Positions 22,322 to 31,087 of a stretch of DNA of 64,000 nt are shown in pieces. The position numbers and the translations under genes are program-made. Location of the stretch: contig JADKBS010000010.1 in assembly GCA_016714985.1 (NCBI GenBank), positions 200,308 through 264,307 on the forward strand, given 5' to 3'. This stretch comes from Saprospiraceae bacterium (GTDB taxonomy: Bacteria; Bacteroidota; Bacteroidia; Chitinophagales; Saprospiraceae). A model generated the notes under the pieces. It had not been told where the DNA came from. It saw only the letters and a list, made by a program, of their open reading frames with translations, and searched no databases. The first letter of the stretch is position 1. Each line of letters opens with the position of its first letter.

Positions 22322-25288
22322 ATGAAAATAAGAATCATTACATCACTCTTGTTTCTTTGCTCCATTTTCGGCTCCGCCACTGCCCAGCAGCACTCCGCTG
22401 CAAGGGAATGGAACGAAATGTTGATTTTCGCCATACGGGGCGATTTTGGGCGTCCAACTATTCATGCTCGAAATCTTTTTCATACCTCCATCGTCATGTA
22501 CGACGCGTGGGCAGCATACGATCCCATTGCGAAGCCATACCTGCTCGGCAACACAGTCGGCAATTTCACCTGTCCTTTCGATGGCATCACCCCTTCGGCA
22601 AACGTTGCAGCTTCCCGTGACACGGCCATCAGCTATGCCGCCTATCGGCTGCTGCGGCACCGTTTCGCATTTTCGCCTGGGAATACCAACCCCCTCTTCT
22701 TTACGTCTCAGCAGCTCGACTTCAAGATGCTACAACGGGGCTACGACATCAGCTTCACCAGCACCGACTACTCTACAGGCAGTGCCGCCGCCTTGGGCAA
22801 TTACATCGCCAGTCAAATGATAGGCTTTGGATACCAAGATGGCTCCCGTGAACAGTTCAACTACAACAACGGATACTACCAGCCCGTGAACCAACCCCTT
22901 GTCACAAAATACGCGGGAAACCCCAATTTGGCGGACTTCAACCGTTGGCAGCCTATGTCACTTGATCTTTTCATTGACCAAAACGGCATTCCAATCCCCA
23001 GCGGAGCGCCCGCAGCACTGACGCCTGAATGGGGCAACCTTCCGCCCTTTGCCATGGACGAGGATGATAAGGTGACCTACCAGCGCAGCGGCCACGATTG
23101 GAATGTTTACCACGACCCAGGCCCTCCCCCATTATTAGTGCCAGGCGACGCCGCTGCCTCCGAGGAATATATCTGGAATTTCGCCCTCGTTTCTGCTTGG
23201 TCGGCCCATTTGGAGCCCGATGACAATGCCATCATTGACATATCCCCAGCCTCCATTGGCAACATATCCGTGGAAGACCTCCCAACTACTTTTCAGGAAT
23301 ACAAAGCATTTTACAAGCTGGAAGAGGGCGGCACCAATTTTTCAGATGGCCACGACCTCAACCCCGCCACTGGTATGCCATACTCCCCACAATTCGTCAC
23401 CCGTGGAGACTATGCCCGTGTATTGGCAGAGTTTTGGGCCGATGGCCCCAACTCCGATACACCACCAGGCCACTGGTTTGAGATTCTCAACTATGTAATG
23501 GATCACCCGCAGTTCACTAGGAAATACAGGGGGCAGGGCGAACCGCTCGACCCGCTCGAATACGAAGTGAAAGCCTATCTGATGCTGGGCGGTGCGCTGC
23601 ATGATGCAGCAATAACGGCATGGGGCATCAAGGGGTACTACGATGGCATCCGTCCGATTTCAGCTATCAGGGGCATGGCAGATCATGGCCAGAGCACCAA
23701 CCCAAGTTTGCCCAATTACAGCCCAATGGGCCTGCCGCTGATACCCGGTTATATCGAATCTGTCCAACCGGGCGACCCCATTATTGGCAAGTCATACGGT
23801 ACAGCACCAAATAACCATGTGATGGAGGTAGGTGACATCAAAGTGCTCGCATGGAACGGCCCAGACTCAATTTTTGTGGCCGCTACCGATGAAGCTGGGG
23901 TTGGCTGGATTCCTGCCAAATACTGGTGGCCTTATCAAAGGCCCACATTCGTTTCGCCACCATTTCCGGGGTATATTTCTGGCCACTCTACTTACTCCCG
24001 TACGGCTGCCGAAGTGTTGACGGCCCTGACGGGCGATGCCTATTTCCCCGGTGGCATGGGCGTATTCCCTTGCCTGCAAAACCAGTTCTTGGTGTTCGAG
24101 GACGGCCCAGCCCAAACCATTACCTTGCAATGGGCCACCTATCGTGACGCATCCGACCAGTGCAGCTTGAGCCGCATCTGGGGTGGCATCCACCCGCCAG
24201 TGGATGATATTCCGGGCCGCAAAGTTGGCATCGTAATCGCCGCTGACGCAGTTGCCCATGCAGAAACCTACTTCTTTGTGGATGAAGACCAGGATGGGTA
24301 TTACAACTATCTCGATTGCGACGACACCAACAATGCCATGTTCCCAAACAACCCAGAAGTGTGCGATGGGTTTGACAACGACTGCAACGGTGTGGCTGAG
24401 GACGGGCTTGTTTTCAACAACTATTATTTAGATGTTGACGGTGACGGCTTTGGAGCATTGGCGGCGTCTATTTCTTCTTGCGCAGCATTGCCTCCGACAG
24501 GCTATGTGGTGACAAACACGGATTGCGACGACACTGCGCCAAATGTCAATCCATTGGAAAACGAAGTATGCGACGGCCTCGACAATGACTGTACTGGCGG
24601 CATTGACAACGGCTTGCAGCAATACAACTATTACCAAGACCTGGATGGTGACGGTTTTGGCTCAAATGCTTTGGCTGTCACAACTTGTGACAATACCGCC
24701 CCAGTTGGCTTCGTAAACAATTTCTTCGACTGTGACGACACCAACGCCGCCATCAATCTAAACGCCGTCGAAATCTGCGACGAGGTTGACAACAACTGCG
24801 ATGGTGGAACGGATGAAGGACTCCCGCTTTTCACCTACTACCTCGACAATGATGGCGATGGATTTGGCGATGCTGCCGCAACTGAGGCGACTTGCTTCAA
24901 CACTCCACCCGCCAACTACGTCACCAATGATACGGACTGCAACGACACCGACGCCAGCATCAATCCTGGCGCCATTGACCTACCATTGGACGACATTGAC
25001 AACGACTGCGACGGCATCTTGGACGCTGCCAACGAGGTGGTTCAAAAGAACTGGAAATTGTCGCCGAACCCGACCACGGGTGAGTTGAACATTCAGTATG
25101 AATTCGGAGGCCAGTTGAACGTTCAGGTTTTCCAAGCGAACGGCTCAATACAATTCGCAAAAATGCTTGATTTCACAGGTGGTGCTGCGCAAATCAGCTT
25201 GAATGCACTGCCAAAAGGCGTTTACCTGGTGGTGGGTACCGATGCCCAAGGCAACCAGCATTTTGTGGAAAGGGTGGTGAAGATTTGA
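22322..25288 (+). CDS. Secreted vanadium-haloperoxidase/PAP2-like protein with metal-binding repeats and T9SS tail
   Basis: The 988-residue protein starts at a clear signal peptide (MKIRIITSLLFLCSIF...ATAQ). Residues ~25-640 form a PAP2/vanadium chloroperoxidase-type domain. The oxyanion-binding motifs are KYWWPYQRP, SGHSTYSRTAAE (H555 acid/base) and SRIWGGIHPP (R618, H624 as vanadate or phosphate ligand). Residues ~655-905 hold four repeats of the MopE-like motif, each with D.D.DG(Y/F), DCDDT, EVCDG.DNDC and DEGL-type segments; these bind calcium or other metals. Residues ~910-988 (LSPNPTTGEL ... LPKGVYLVV) are a T9SS type A sorting domain, so the protein is exported and probably bound to the surface. 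Whether it is a haloperoxidase or an acid phosphatase cannot be told from these motifs. Confidence 0.88.
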   Translation: MKIRIITSLLFLCSIFGSATAQQHSAAREWNEMLIFAIRGDFGRPTIHARNLFHTSIVMYDAWAAYDPIAKPYLLGNTVGNFTCPFDGITPSANVAASRDTAISYAAYRLLRHRFAFSPGNTNPLFFTSQQLDFKMLQRGYDISFTSTDYSTGSAAALGNYIASQMIGFGYQDGSREQFNYNNGYYQPVNQPLVTKYAGNPNLADFNRWQPMSLDLFIDQNGIPIPSGAPAALTPEWGNLPPFAMDEDDKVTYQRSGHDWNVYHDPGPPPLLVPGDAAASEEYIWNFALVSAWSAHLEPDDNAIIDISPASIGNISVEDLPTTFQEYKAFYKLEEGGTNFSDGHDLNPATGMPYSPQFVTRGDYARVLAEFWADGPNSDTPPGHWFEILNYVMDHPQFTRKYRGQGEPLDPLEYEVKAYLMLGGALHDAAITAWGIKGYYDGIRPISAIRGMADHGQSTNPSLPNYSPMGLPLIPGYIESVQPGDPIIGKSYGTAPNNHVMEVGDIKVLAWNGPDSIFVAATDEAGVGWIPAKYWWPYQRPTFVSPPFPGYISGHSTYSRTAAEVLTALTGDAYFPGGMGVFPCLQNQFLVFEDGPAQTITLQWATYRDASDQCSLSRIWGGIHPPVDDIPGRKVGIVIAADAVAHAETYFFVDEDQDGYYNYLDCDDTNNAMFPNNPEVCDGFDNDCNGVAEDGLVFNNYYLDVDGDGFGALAASISSCAALPPTGYVVTNTDCDDTAPNVNPLENEVCDGLDNDCTGGIDNGLQQYNYYQDLDGDGFGSNALAVTTCDNTAPVGFVNNFFDCDDTNAAINLNAVEICDEVDNNCDGGTDEGLPLFTYYLDNDGDGFGDAAATEATCFNTPPANYVTNDTDCNDTDASINPGAIDLPLDDIDNDCDGILDAANEVVQKNWKLSPNPTTGELNIQYEFGGQLNVQVFQANGSIQFAKMLDFTGGAAQISLNALPKGVYLVVGTDAQGNQHFVERVVKI

Positions 25289-25310
25289 CGACCTACTCTA
25301 CCTGAAAATG

Positions 25311-25346
25311 AAAAACGGGAAGTGGCGATGGCCGCTTCCCGTTTTT
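25311..25346 (+). terminator. Intrinsic terminator of the haloperoxidase gene
   Basis: A stem AACGGGAAGTGGC/GCCGCTTCCCGTT with one G-T pair is followed by a T-run. The A-run on the left allows use from the other strand for the gene ending at 25385. Confidence 0.85.
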
Positions 25347-25384
25347 CGTTTGTAAAACAAGGTGTGCTTAATCCTGATTCAGTT

Positions 25385-26146
25385 TTAACTTATTTTAACT
25401 AGCTTTTCCGTTACTCGCTGTCCTCCTGCCATCGCATGGATGAAATAAATACCTGCCCCCCAATCGCTCATGTCCAATTTTATTTGCGAATAAAATCCGA
25501 AATGGAGATAAAGCTGTTCAAAGACCAATTTCCCGCCAGCATCAAAGACCCTTAATTGTAGGTCTTCAACCTGTGAAAACGACTTTGTCCTCACTTCCAC
25601 TTCCCCTGTAACAATCGTGGGGCGCACTACCAGCCCACCCAGAACGCCGGGGTCAACCACTGCGGCGGGGGTCAAATCGCCACAATTGGCAGTGCTTGGA
25701 AAGTCAACCAATGGTACCTCGTCAATCCCTGGAGCTATTGCGCCTTTGACCATGCCATTCTCCACTTTCAAAAAAGAAAGCCCACATTCACTCACCTCAA
25801 TGGTAATGTTGTTACCAGTTGAACTGATGATATACTCAGCCTCGTCTTCAAGGAATTGACTGGCGAAAAGGACACAGTTAGCCCCGTTGCCATCCTGGAT
25901 GATGAGGTCATGTCCTACCAAATTCTCACCGGCATAAGTCTCCAGAACTGATACGTTCAATCCATTGGGCAGTTTGGCATTGACCTTAATGCGGTGAACC
26001 GAAAGGTAATCTAGTATTTGGCCATTGTTGCCAAATGTAATGGTTTCGCAAAATGTGGGTATGAGGGCGCAACTGCAAGCAGCCAATTTGGTAAGCACTC
26101 CGGCTGTCAAGAAGAAGAAGAAGAAGAAAGTAATGGATCCTTTCAT
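25385..26146 (-). CDS. Secreted protein with T9SS sorting domain, NTR-like start
   Basis: A 253-residue exported protein. The signal peptide is unusual: MKGSIT followed by seven phenylalanines, encoded by a TTC/GAA trinucleotide run (26109-26130). The mature N-terminus CSCALIPTFCETI has the Cys-x-Cys start seen in netrin/TIMP-like (NTR) domains and in some uncharacterised Bacteroidota proteins. Residues ~175-253 (VVRPTIVTGEVEV ... DWGAGIYFIHAMAG) look like a T9SS type A tail. The function is unknown. It is convergent with the haloperoxidase gene. Confidence 0.75.
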   Translation of the reverse strand: MKGSITFFFFFFLTAGVLTKLAACSCALIPTFCETITFGNNGQILDYLSVHRIKVNAKLPNGLNVSVLETYAGENLVGHDLIIQDGNGANCVLFASQFLEDEAEYIISSTGNNITIEVSECGLSFLKVENGMVKGAIAPGIDEVPLVDFPSTANCGDLTPAAVVDPGVLGGLVVRPTIVTGEVEVRTKSFSQVEDLQLRVFDAGGKLVFEQLYLHFGFYSQIKLDMSDWGAGIYFIHAMAGGQRVTEKLVKIS

Positions 26147-26178
26147 AGAAATACATTTTCTATGGCAGACGGTTATTT

Positions 26179-26658
26179 TCAGGGCAATGGTTGGGCAGGT
26201 GATTTGAAACGAGGCAGAAAGAATTGAAACAAGCCCAACAAGCTATAATAGAGTATCAGACCGATAGGGGCGGCCAAAAGGGCCCAACCGACAAGGGCTT
26301 GCAGGTTAGCTGCAACCAAGTCAACGAGGGTACCGAAAAAATTGGCCTCGAATGCCTTGCCCACCGCATCAAATGAAAGCTGGGCAGGCGCAGCGCCAGT
26401 TGCCCACTCCCCTACCCTGACAAATGGAATCAGCAGCCCGATTTGAAACGGATAAATCACATAGCTGAGGCCCAACATGAGGGGCAGGTTGAGCCGCCAA
26501 CGCACCGAGATGGCCCCCATCATGAGCGTGGTCACACCCAAAACTGGGAAGATGCCAAGCAACAAGCCAATCGTAGCTGATGCCGCAAGTGCTTTTGGAG
26601 TGGCCCCTTGCCGGACAAACTCCTTGAATTTTTCTTTGAACGATATGCGTTGGGACAT
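26179..26658 (-). CDS. DUF2062 membrane protein
   Basis: This 159-residue protein has the DUF2062 pattern: an amphipathic start (KEFVRQGATPKALAASATIGLLLGIFP), a second helix pair (LPLMLGLSYVIYPFQI) and a C-terminal helix pair. Members are small inner-membrane proteins of unknown function, sometimes fused to glycosyltransferases. It is 32 bases downstream of the T9SS gene's start region on the same strand but probably not in one unit with it. Confidence 0.8.
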   Translation of the reverse strand: MSQRISFKEKFKEFVRQGATPKALAASATIGLLLGIFPVLGVTTLMMGAISVRWRLNLPLMLGLSYVIYPFQIGLLIPFVRVGEWATGAAPAQLSFDAVGKAFEANFFGTLVDLVAANLQALVGWALLAAPIGLILYYSLLGLFQFFLPRFKSPAQPLP

Positions 26659-26741
26659 TGATGATGGAATAGGATGCTCTTAAAAACTTTAACACCAAGT
26701 AAAAGTTGTGTCAAACACGAAGGAAGTTTCCACCATCGTTA

Positions 26742-27290
26742 ATGAGGCGGTTTAAAAAAACAAAAATCAGCAATACCATGATAGTAGCCAAAGCCGCCGC
26801 CACTTTTTTTTTGGCCATCACCACGTTTATTTCATCGCCTGACAACGCCACCTTCGCCAGATTGCCGGAATCCGAAAAACAGTCCATGCTCGACGCCGTG
26901 AACCGCCTCCGTGCCAAGGGCTGCCACTGCGGGAGGAAGTACATGCCGCCCGTTGGCCCCATTCGATGGAATGCAAAGTTGGAGAAGGCTGCCCTCGTCC
27001 ATGCCAAAGACATGGAAAGCAACGGTTTTTTTGGGCATACGGGCAGCGACGGCAGTAGCATCGGCAAGCGGGCCGACCGGGCTGGCTACAAATGGCGGGC
27101 GGTTGGCGAGAACATTGCCGAAGGCTACGGCGGCTTCCAAAACACCCTGCTCGCCTGGAAGGACAGCCCCGGCCACTGCCGCAACCTGATGAACCCCGGC
27201 TACGACGAAATGGGTGTCGCCATGGTCGGTGACCTCTGGGTGCAGGATTTTGGAGCAAGTGCAGGGAAATACGAAAATGCCGGGAGGTAA
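26742..27290 (+). CDS. CAP/SCP-domain (YkwD-like) secreted protein
   Basis: From the ATG at 26742 the product has 182 residues: a basic start and hydrophobic export segment (MIVAKAAATFFLAITTFIS), then one CAP domain. Family markers are ALVHAKDMESNGFFGHTG, AVGENIAEGY and SPGHCRNLMNPGYDEMGVA, including the conserved His and Glu cavity residues. Bacterial CAP proteins are extracytoplasmic; their activity is largely unknown. A start at 26778 is also possible. A cysteine pair (CHC) sits early in the domain. Confidence 0.85.
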   Translation: MRRFKKTKISNTMIVAKAAATFFLAITTFISSPDNATFARLPESEKQSMLDAVNRLRAKGCHCGRKYMPPVGPIRWNAKLEKAALVHAKDMESNGFFGHTGSDGSSIGKRADRAGYKWRAVGENIAEGYGGFQNTLLAWKDSPGHCRNLMNPGYDEMGVAMVGDLWVQDFGASAGKYENAGR

Positions 27291-27296
27291 GCCAAA

Positions 27297-27476
27297 ATGA
27301 ATAGCACCAAAAAAATCGTCTGGGTTTTCACCAAAAGCAAGTCCGTCATCGTGGCCACGCCCGATGCCCCTTGGCAAATCGTGGACTGGCACCACGACAT
27401 CGAACTTTTCCCGGGAATCATTTTCAACATCGAAAAGTACTTAAAAGAAGAGGGCATAAATCCTGATAATGCCTGA
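27297..27476 (+). CDS. Small hypothetical protein (59 residues)
   Basis: An ATG seven bases after the CAP gene's stop opens a 59-codon frame (MNSTKKIVWVFTKSKSVIV ... EKYLKEEGINPDNA). It has coding-like composition and a mixed hydrophobic/charged pattern. No signal peptide or family is recognised. Its closeness to the CAP gene suggests co-transcription. It was too short for a 60-residue cut-off. Confidence 0.5.
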   Translation: MNSTKKIVWVFTKSKSVIVATPDAPWQIVDWHHDIELFPGIIFNIEKYLKEEGINPDNA

Positions 27477-27620
27477 GCCGAGGCTGGGTCTTTTGCAATC
27501 CCAGCGACGTTTTACGCACCTTCCTGTGTAATATCCACGGTTAGCTGCATCTGCCGAAAGGTTTTCCTAAAACCACCAACCATTTTCCGGGCAGCCCTCG
27601 TTGTCCTTTTTACATAGCAG

Positions 27621-28274
27621 ATGCAAAGCAACCTTTACACTACTCAAAGCCCGGACGCCCTCCTCGTGGAGGGTTGCCGCCAACAGCACCGAATGGCGCA
27701 GCAATGCCTGTACCAGCGGTACTATGGCCGGTTATTGGGCACCTGCATGCGGTACACCGGTAGTCGCCCCGAAGCAGAGGACGTGCTGAACCGGGCGTTC
27801 CTGAAAATCTTTCAAGGCATTGGTGGGTACGACGAGCAGGGCAGCCTGTTTGGCTGGATGGCGACCATCACACTGCGCACGGCGATTGACTTCGTTCGGT
27901 CGCAGGTGAAAATACGCAGCGTCTTCCGCTTCGGCGAGCCTCCTGAAACCGCTCATGACGACGGCATTTTGGAGCAATTGCAGGCCGAGGATGTCTATCG
28001 CCTCATTCAACAGTTGCCAGCAGACCAACGGGCCGTCTTCTCGCTGAACGTGGTGGAGGGCTACACCCACCGGGAGATTGCGGAGCTGCTCGGCATCAAC
28101 GAGAATACGTCAAAGTGGCGACTGGCGGAGGCGAAGAAGGGGCTGCGGGAGCACCTCACCCCCAACCCATCTCCTGCGAGGAGAGGGGAGCAGCCACTGC
28201 TTCAACCTAAAAAAATTGAATTAACCAACGGCCCTACCCCCCCTCTCCTCGCAGGAGAGGGGGCCGGGGGGTGA
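27621..28274 (+). CDS. ECF RNA polymerase sigma factor
   Basis: A sigma-70 family factor of the extracytoplasmic-function group. Region 2 spans about residues 28-95 (LYQRYYGRLLGTCMRY, AEDVLNRAFLKIF, FGWMATITLRTAIDF). Region 4 spans 128-178 (LPADQRAVFSLNVVEGY, THREIAELLGINENTSKWRL). After LREH the last ~40 residues (TPNPSPARRGEQ ... PPLLAGEGAGG) are encoded by an inverted repeat at 28152-28278 and have no sigma-factor counterpart. The next gene, 17 bases downstream, begins with an anti-sigma-like membrane domain, so the two are likely a sigma/anti-sigma pair. Confidence 0.9.
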   Translation: MQSNLYTTQSPDALLVEGCRQQHRMAQQCLYQRYYGRLLGTCMRYTGSRPEAEDVLNRAFLKIFQGIGGYDEQGSLFGWMATITLRTAIDFVRSQVKIRSVFRFGEPPETAHDDGILEQLQAEDVYRLIQQLPADQRAVFSLNVVEGYTHREIAELLGINENTSKWRLAEAKKGLREHLTPNPSPARRGEQPLLQPKKIELTNGPTPPLLAGEGAGG

Positions 28275-28278
28275 GGTG
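28152..28278. repeat. Inverted repeat supplying the sigma-factor tail
   Basis: Arms at 28152-28188 and 28239-28278 are imperfect reverse complements. Each contains the palindrome CTCTCCT.GCGAGGAGAGG next to a C- or G-rich CACCTCACCCCC block. The whole repeat is read through by the sigma-factor frame, which stops inside the right arm. Confidence 0.75.
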
Positions 28279-28291
28279 AATCCTGACTGAA

Positions 28292-30034
28292 ATGGACAAC
28301 AAAGAGAAAAATATAAAGCAAAAGCTCGCCGACTACGAGTTCGACTACAACCCGGCGGCGTGGGAAAAAATGGAGCATCTCCTCGATGACAGGACTCCAA
28401 ATAGAAGCTATTTTTTAACTAAAACTGTTTTAGCTATGACGACTTTATTAATCGTGCTTGCGATGCTTTTCATGCAGCGCAACACAGAAGGGACTACAAG
28501 TCCTCCAACCTCCACGCAGGTTTTTCAAAAAGAAAAAACCACTGACAATCAAGCTGTTGCGCAAGCAACTAAGCCGACTACACGAGACTTACCAAGTTCA
28601 CGAAACTCGGAAAACTTGGCTTCTGGCCCCCAAAATCTTAAATCTGATTTCTTAAATCTTGCATCTGAAATCAAAACCACACACGACAGTTCATTTTTCC
28701 AAAAACTAATTACCCAACTCACCCTGCACAATGAAATCGCCTCCCCTGAAAAGGTCTATCTCCAGTTCGACCGCCTATTCTTCGAGCCGGGTGAGGACAT
28801 CTGGTTCAATGCCTACCTGCGGGACGCCAACTCGCTGAAGGCCAGCCCGAAAAGCGACATCCTCTACGTGGAACTGCTCGGCCCGAACGGCTCGGTGTTG
28901 AAGAAAATCAACTTATTGGCAAAGGGAGGCACGGCGGCTGGCGACTTCAAATTGGAGCCAAACGCCCCAGGCGGCCTCTATAAAATCAGGGCCTACACCA
29001 ACTGGATGCGCAACGCCAATGACGCCTTCGAGCGGGACGTGCAGGTTCAAGCCACCGTACTGCCCCGGCTACGCATGGAACTAGATTTCATGAAAAAAGC
29101 CTACGGCCCCGGCGACGTGGTGGAGGCTAAAATTGACCTGAACACCTTGGCCAATGCGCCGCTCGCCAATTATGATTTCAGCGCCAAGGCCAGCCTTGAT
29201 GGGCAGCAGTTCACAGAGGTAGCCGGAAAATCTGACGCCAAGGGACACGCCAAGGTCAAGTTCGACCTACCAAAGGGTCTGGAGACCAACGACGGCCTAC
29301 TTAACATACTCATCTCCTACAATGGCCAGACCGAGAGCATTAGTCGAAGCATCCCCATTGTATTGAACAAAATTGACCTCCAGTTCATGCCAGAGGGCGG
29401 CGACATGGTGGCTGGGCTGCCTGCTACTGTAGCCTTCAAGGCACTTAACGAATGGGGCAAACCTGCTGATATTGCTGGCAAAATCGTGAACTCGAAGGGC
29501 GTGGAAGTGGCCCGTTTTGAGAGCTACCACCAAGGCATGGGGGCGTTCAACTTCACCCCGGCGAGTGGGGAAAGCTACCACGCCGTTTTGACAAAACCAG
29601 AAGGAATCACTGAAAAATACGGCTTGGCAGATGCCTTCCCTCGTGGCTTTTCATTGAAGATAAACCCGCTAAAAAAGGACGAACTGACGGTGGAGGTTAA
29701 TTCCACGGAAGACGAAGCACTTCATGTCGCACTTGTATGCCGGGGCGAGATGAAATATATGCAGACCCTGCCCGCCCGTGCAGGCTCGCACCTTGTGCGC
29801 ATACCTGTCAAGTCGTTGCCAATCGGTATCGCTCAAGTCACCCTGTTCGACAGCCGGGAGCTGCCAAGGGCCGAGCGACTCGTTTTCCTCAACCGCGATA
29901 AACAACTGAAAATCAGCGTAAAAAACGGACAAAGAGAAATACTTACCGAGGGAAAAAGTGACCATGACCGTAAGCGTGACGGACGAGCGGGGCCTCCCCA
30001 TGCCCGGCCAATTCAGCCTCGCCGTAGCGGATGA
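28292..30034 (+). CDS. Anti-sigma-like/A2M fusion, part 1 of a frameshifted gene
   Basis: The first 40 residues (KLADYEFDYNPAAWEKMEHLL) resemble the cytoplasmic start of Bacteroidota anti-sigma proteins. They are followed by one membrane helix (residues 41-61) and a periplasmic Ser/Thr linker. From about residue 150 the macroglobulin domain begins (YLQFDRLFFEPGEDIWFNAYLRD), followed by further MG domains. The true frame ends near 29920-29925: removing one A from a run of six gives KTDKEKYLPREKVTMTVSV, which continues in the frame of the next entry. The last ~35 residues of this piece (after KNGQ) are therefore out of frame. The full gene would be 28292-33640, about 1,780 codons. Confidence 0.8.
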   Translation: MDNKEKNIKQKLADYEFDYNPAAWEKMEHLLDDRTPNRSYFLTKTVLAMTTLLIVLAMLFMQRNTEGTTSPPTSTQVFQKEKTTDNQAVAQATKPTTRDLPSSRNSENLASGPQNLKSDFLNLASEIKTTHDSSFFQKLITQLTLHNEIASPEKVYLQFDRLFFEPGEDIWFNAYLRDANSLKASPKSDILYVELLGPNGSVLKKINLLAKGGTAAGDFKLEPNAPGGLYKIRAYTNWMRNANDAFERDVQVQATVLPRLRMELDFMKKAYGPGDVVEAKIDLNTLANAPLANYDFSAKASLDGQQFTEVAGKSDAKGHAKVKFDLPKGLETNDGLLNILISYNGQTESISRSIPIVLNKIDLQFMPEGGDMVAGLPATVAFKALNEWGKPADIAGKIVNSKGVEVARFESYHQGMGAFNFTPASGESYHAVLTKPEGITEKYGLADAFPRGFSLKINPLKKDELTVEVNSTEDEALHVALVCRGEMKYMQTLPARAGSHLVRIPVKSLPIGIAQVTLFDSRELPRAERLVFLNRDKQLKISVKNGQREILTEGKSDHDRKRDGRAGPPHARPIQPRRSG

Positions 30035-31070
30035 CAACCTGCTCACTTTTGCCGATGACCGTCAGGGCCATATCCTCAGCCACCTCTTGCTCGAAAGCGA
30101 ACTGAAGGGCAAAGTGGAGGAGCCAAATTTCTATTTTGAACCAAAAGATAAGCACCCTGAGAAAAACGAATTATTGGCGCTCGATTACTTGATGATGACA
30201 CAAGGCTGGCGGCGGTTGGCTTGGGAGGAATTGCTTGAAAATCAGCCGGTTGCTATACAATTTGAAAATGAGCGGGCGGTGACGAACGGCATCGTGATAG
30301 ACAAAAACGGCAATCCAGTGCCGAGGATTTTGGTAGGGGTAAAGGACTCTCGCATCACTGCCTTAACCGATAACCTTGGTCGTTTTGAATTGGACACACT
30401 CATTCCCTTTGGACAACCAATGGCCGTTTATTCAACAAAAATTAGCGACCAAAACCTTTTGTCTAATGGCAGCGGCAAGGAACTGCATATTCAGCTGCCT
30501 TACGAAGTGAACCAACACAAATTGAACAAGTTGGCACCACTTGTCCTTTCTGGGCCAAAAATGCAGCCTGGGCCGGGGGTAATTTCTTCTGTGATTGATA
30601 TTTCCGTACCAATGGGGACGAGGGTCGAAGGAACGCTAACTGATGCTGACACAGGCGAACCAGTGGTTTTCGGCACAGTTGCTTTGTATAAAAATGGGGT
30701 ATTAGTTACCGGCACAGAAACCGATTTAGAAGGCTACTACTCCCTCACAGAGATTGACCCCGGCCTTTATGACGTAGAGTTCAGCACCACCGGCTATTCA
30801 CCTCAGCGAGTGACAGGCATGATGGTCAAAAATGGAAAGGGCAATAAACTGGAGGTACGGCTCAGCGCAGGCCTGGAACTGACAACCGTAGAAGTAAGGT
30901 ATGAGCGGCCTATCATCCAACAAGACAATACAACGATGAGCAGTAGCCTAACTTCTGAACAAATTCGAAGCCTTCCAACGAGAGGTTCCAAACGGAAATC
31001 GAATGAAAAAGCTAAAGCGCAACCTGCTACTCCAAAGAAAACAACCGAAGATGAGGTCTTGAAAAGGTAG
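29958..31070 (+). CDS. A2M fusion, part 2: MG, carboxypeptidase-regulatory and plug linker
   Basis: This middle section continues the MG domains (MTVSVTDERGLPMPGQFSLAVADD). It then carries two carboxypeptidase-regulatory-like repeats (NGIVIDKNGNPVPRILVGV; VEGTLTDADTGEPVVFGTV) and a Lys-rich linker with LTSEQIRSLPTRG. It is not expected to start translation itself. It is linked to part 1 by a one-base excess near 29920 and to part 3 by a one-base lack in the A-run at 31062-31065. Adding an A there gives LKKVEAGNVSLPLERGSN and removes the TAG stop. Because the two shifts cancel, parts 1 and 3 are in the same frame. Confidence 0.75.
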   Translation: MTMTVSVTDERGLPMPGQFSLAVADDNLLTFADDRQGHILSHLLLESELKGKVEEPNFYFEPKDKHPEKNELLALDYLMMTQGWRRLAWEELLENQPVAIQFENERAVTNGIVIDKNGNPVPRILVGVKDSRITALTDNLGRFELDTLIPFGQPMAVYSTKISDQNLLSNGSGKELHIQLPYEVNQHKLNKLAPLVLSGPKMQPGPGVISSVIDISVPMGTRVEGTLTDADTGEPVVFGTVALYKNGVLVTGTETDLEGYYSLTEIDPGLYDVEFSTTGYSPQRVTGMMVKNGKGNKLEVRLSAGLELTTVEVRYERPIIQQDNTTMSSSLTSEQIRSLPTRGSKRKSNEKAKAQPATPKKTTEDEVLKR

Positions 31071-31087
31071 AGGCGGGCAATGTCAGC

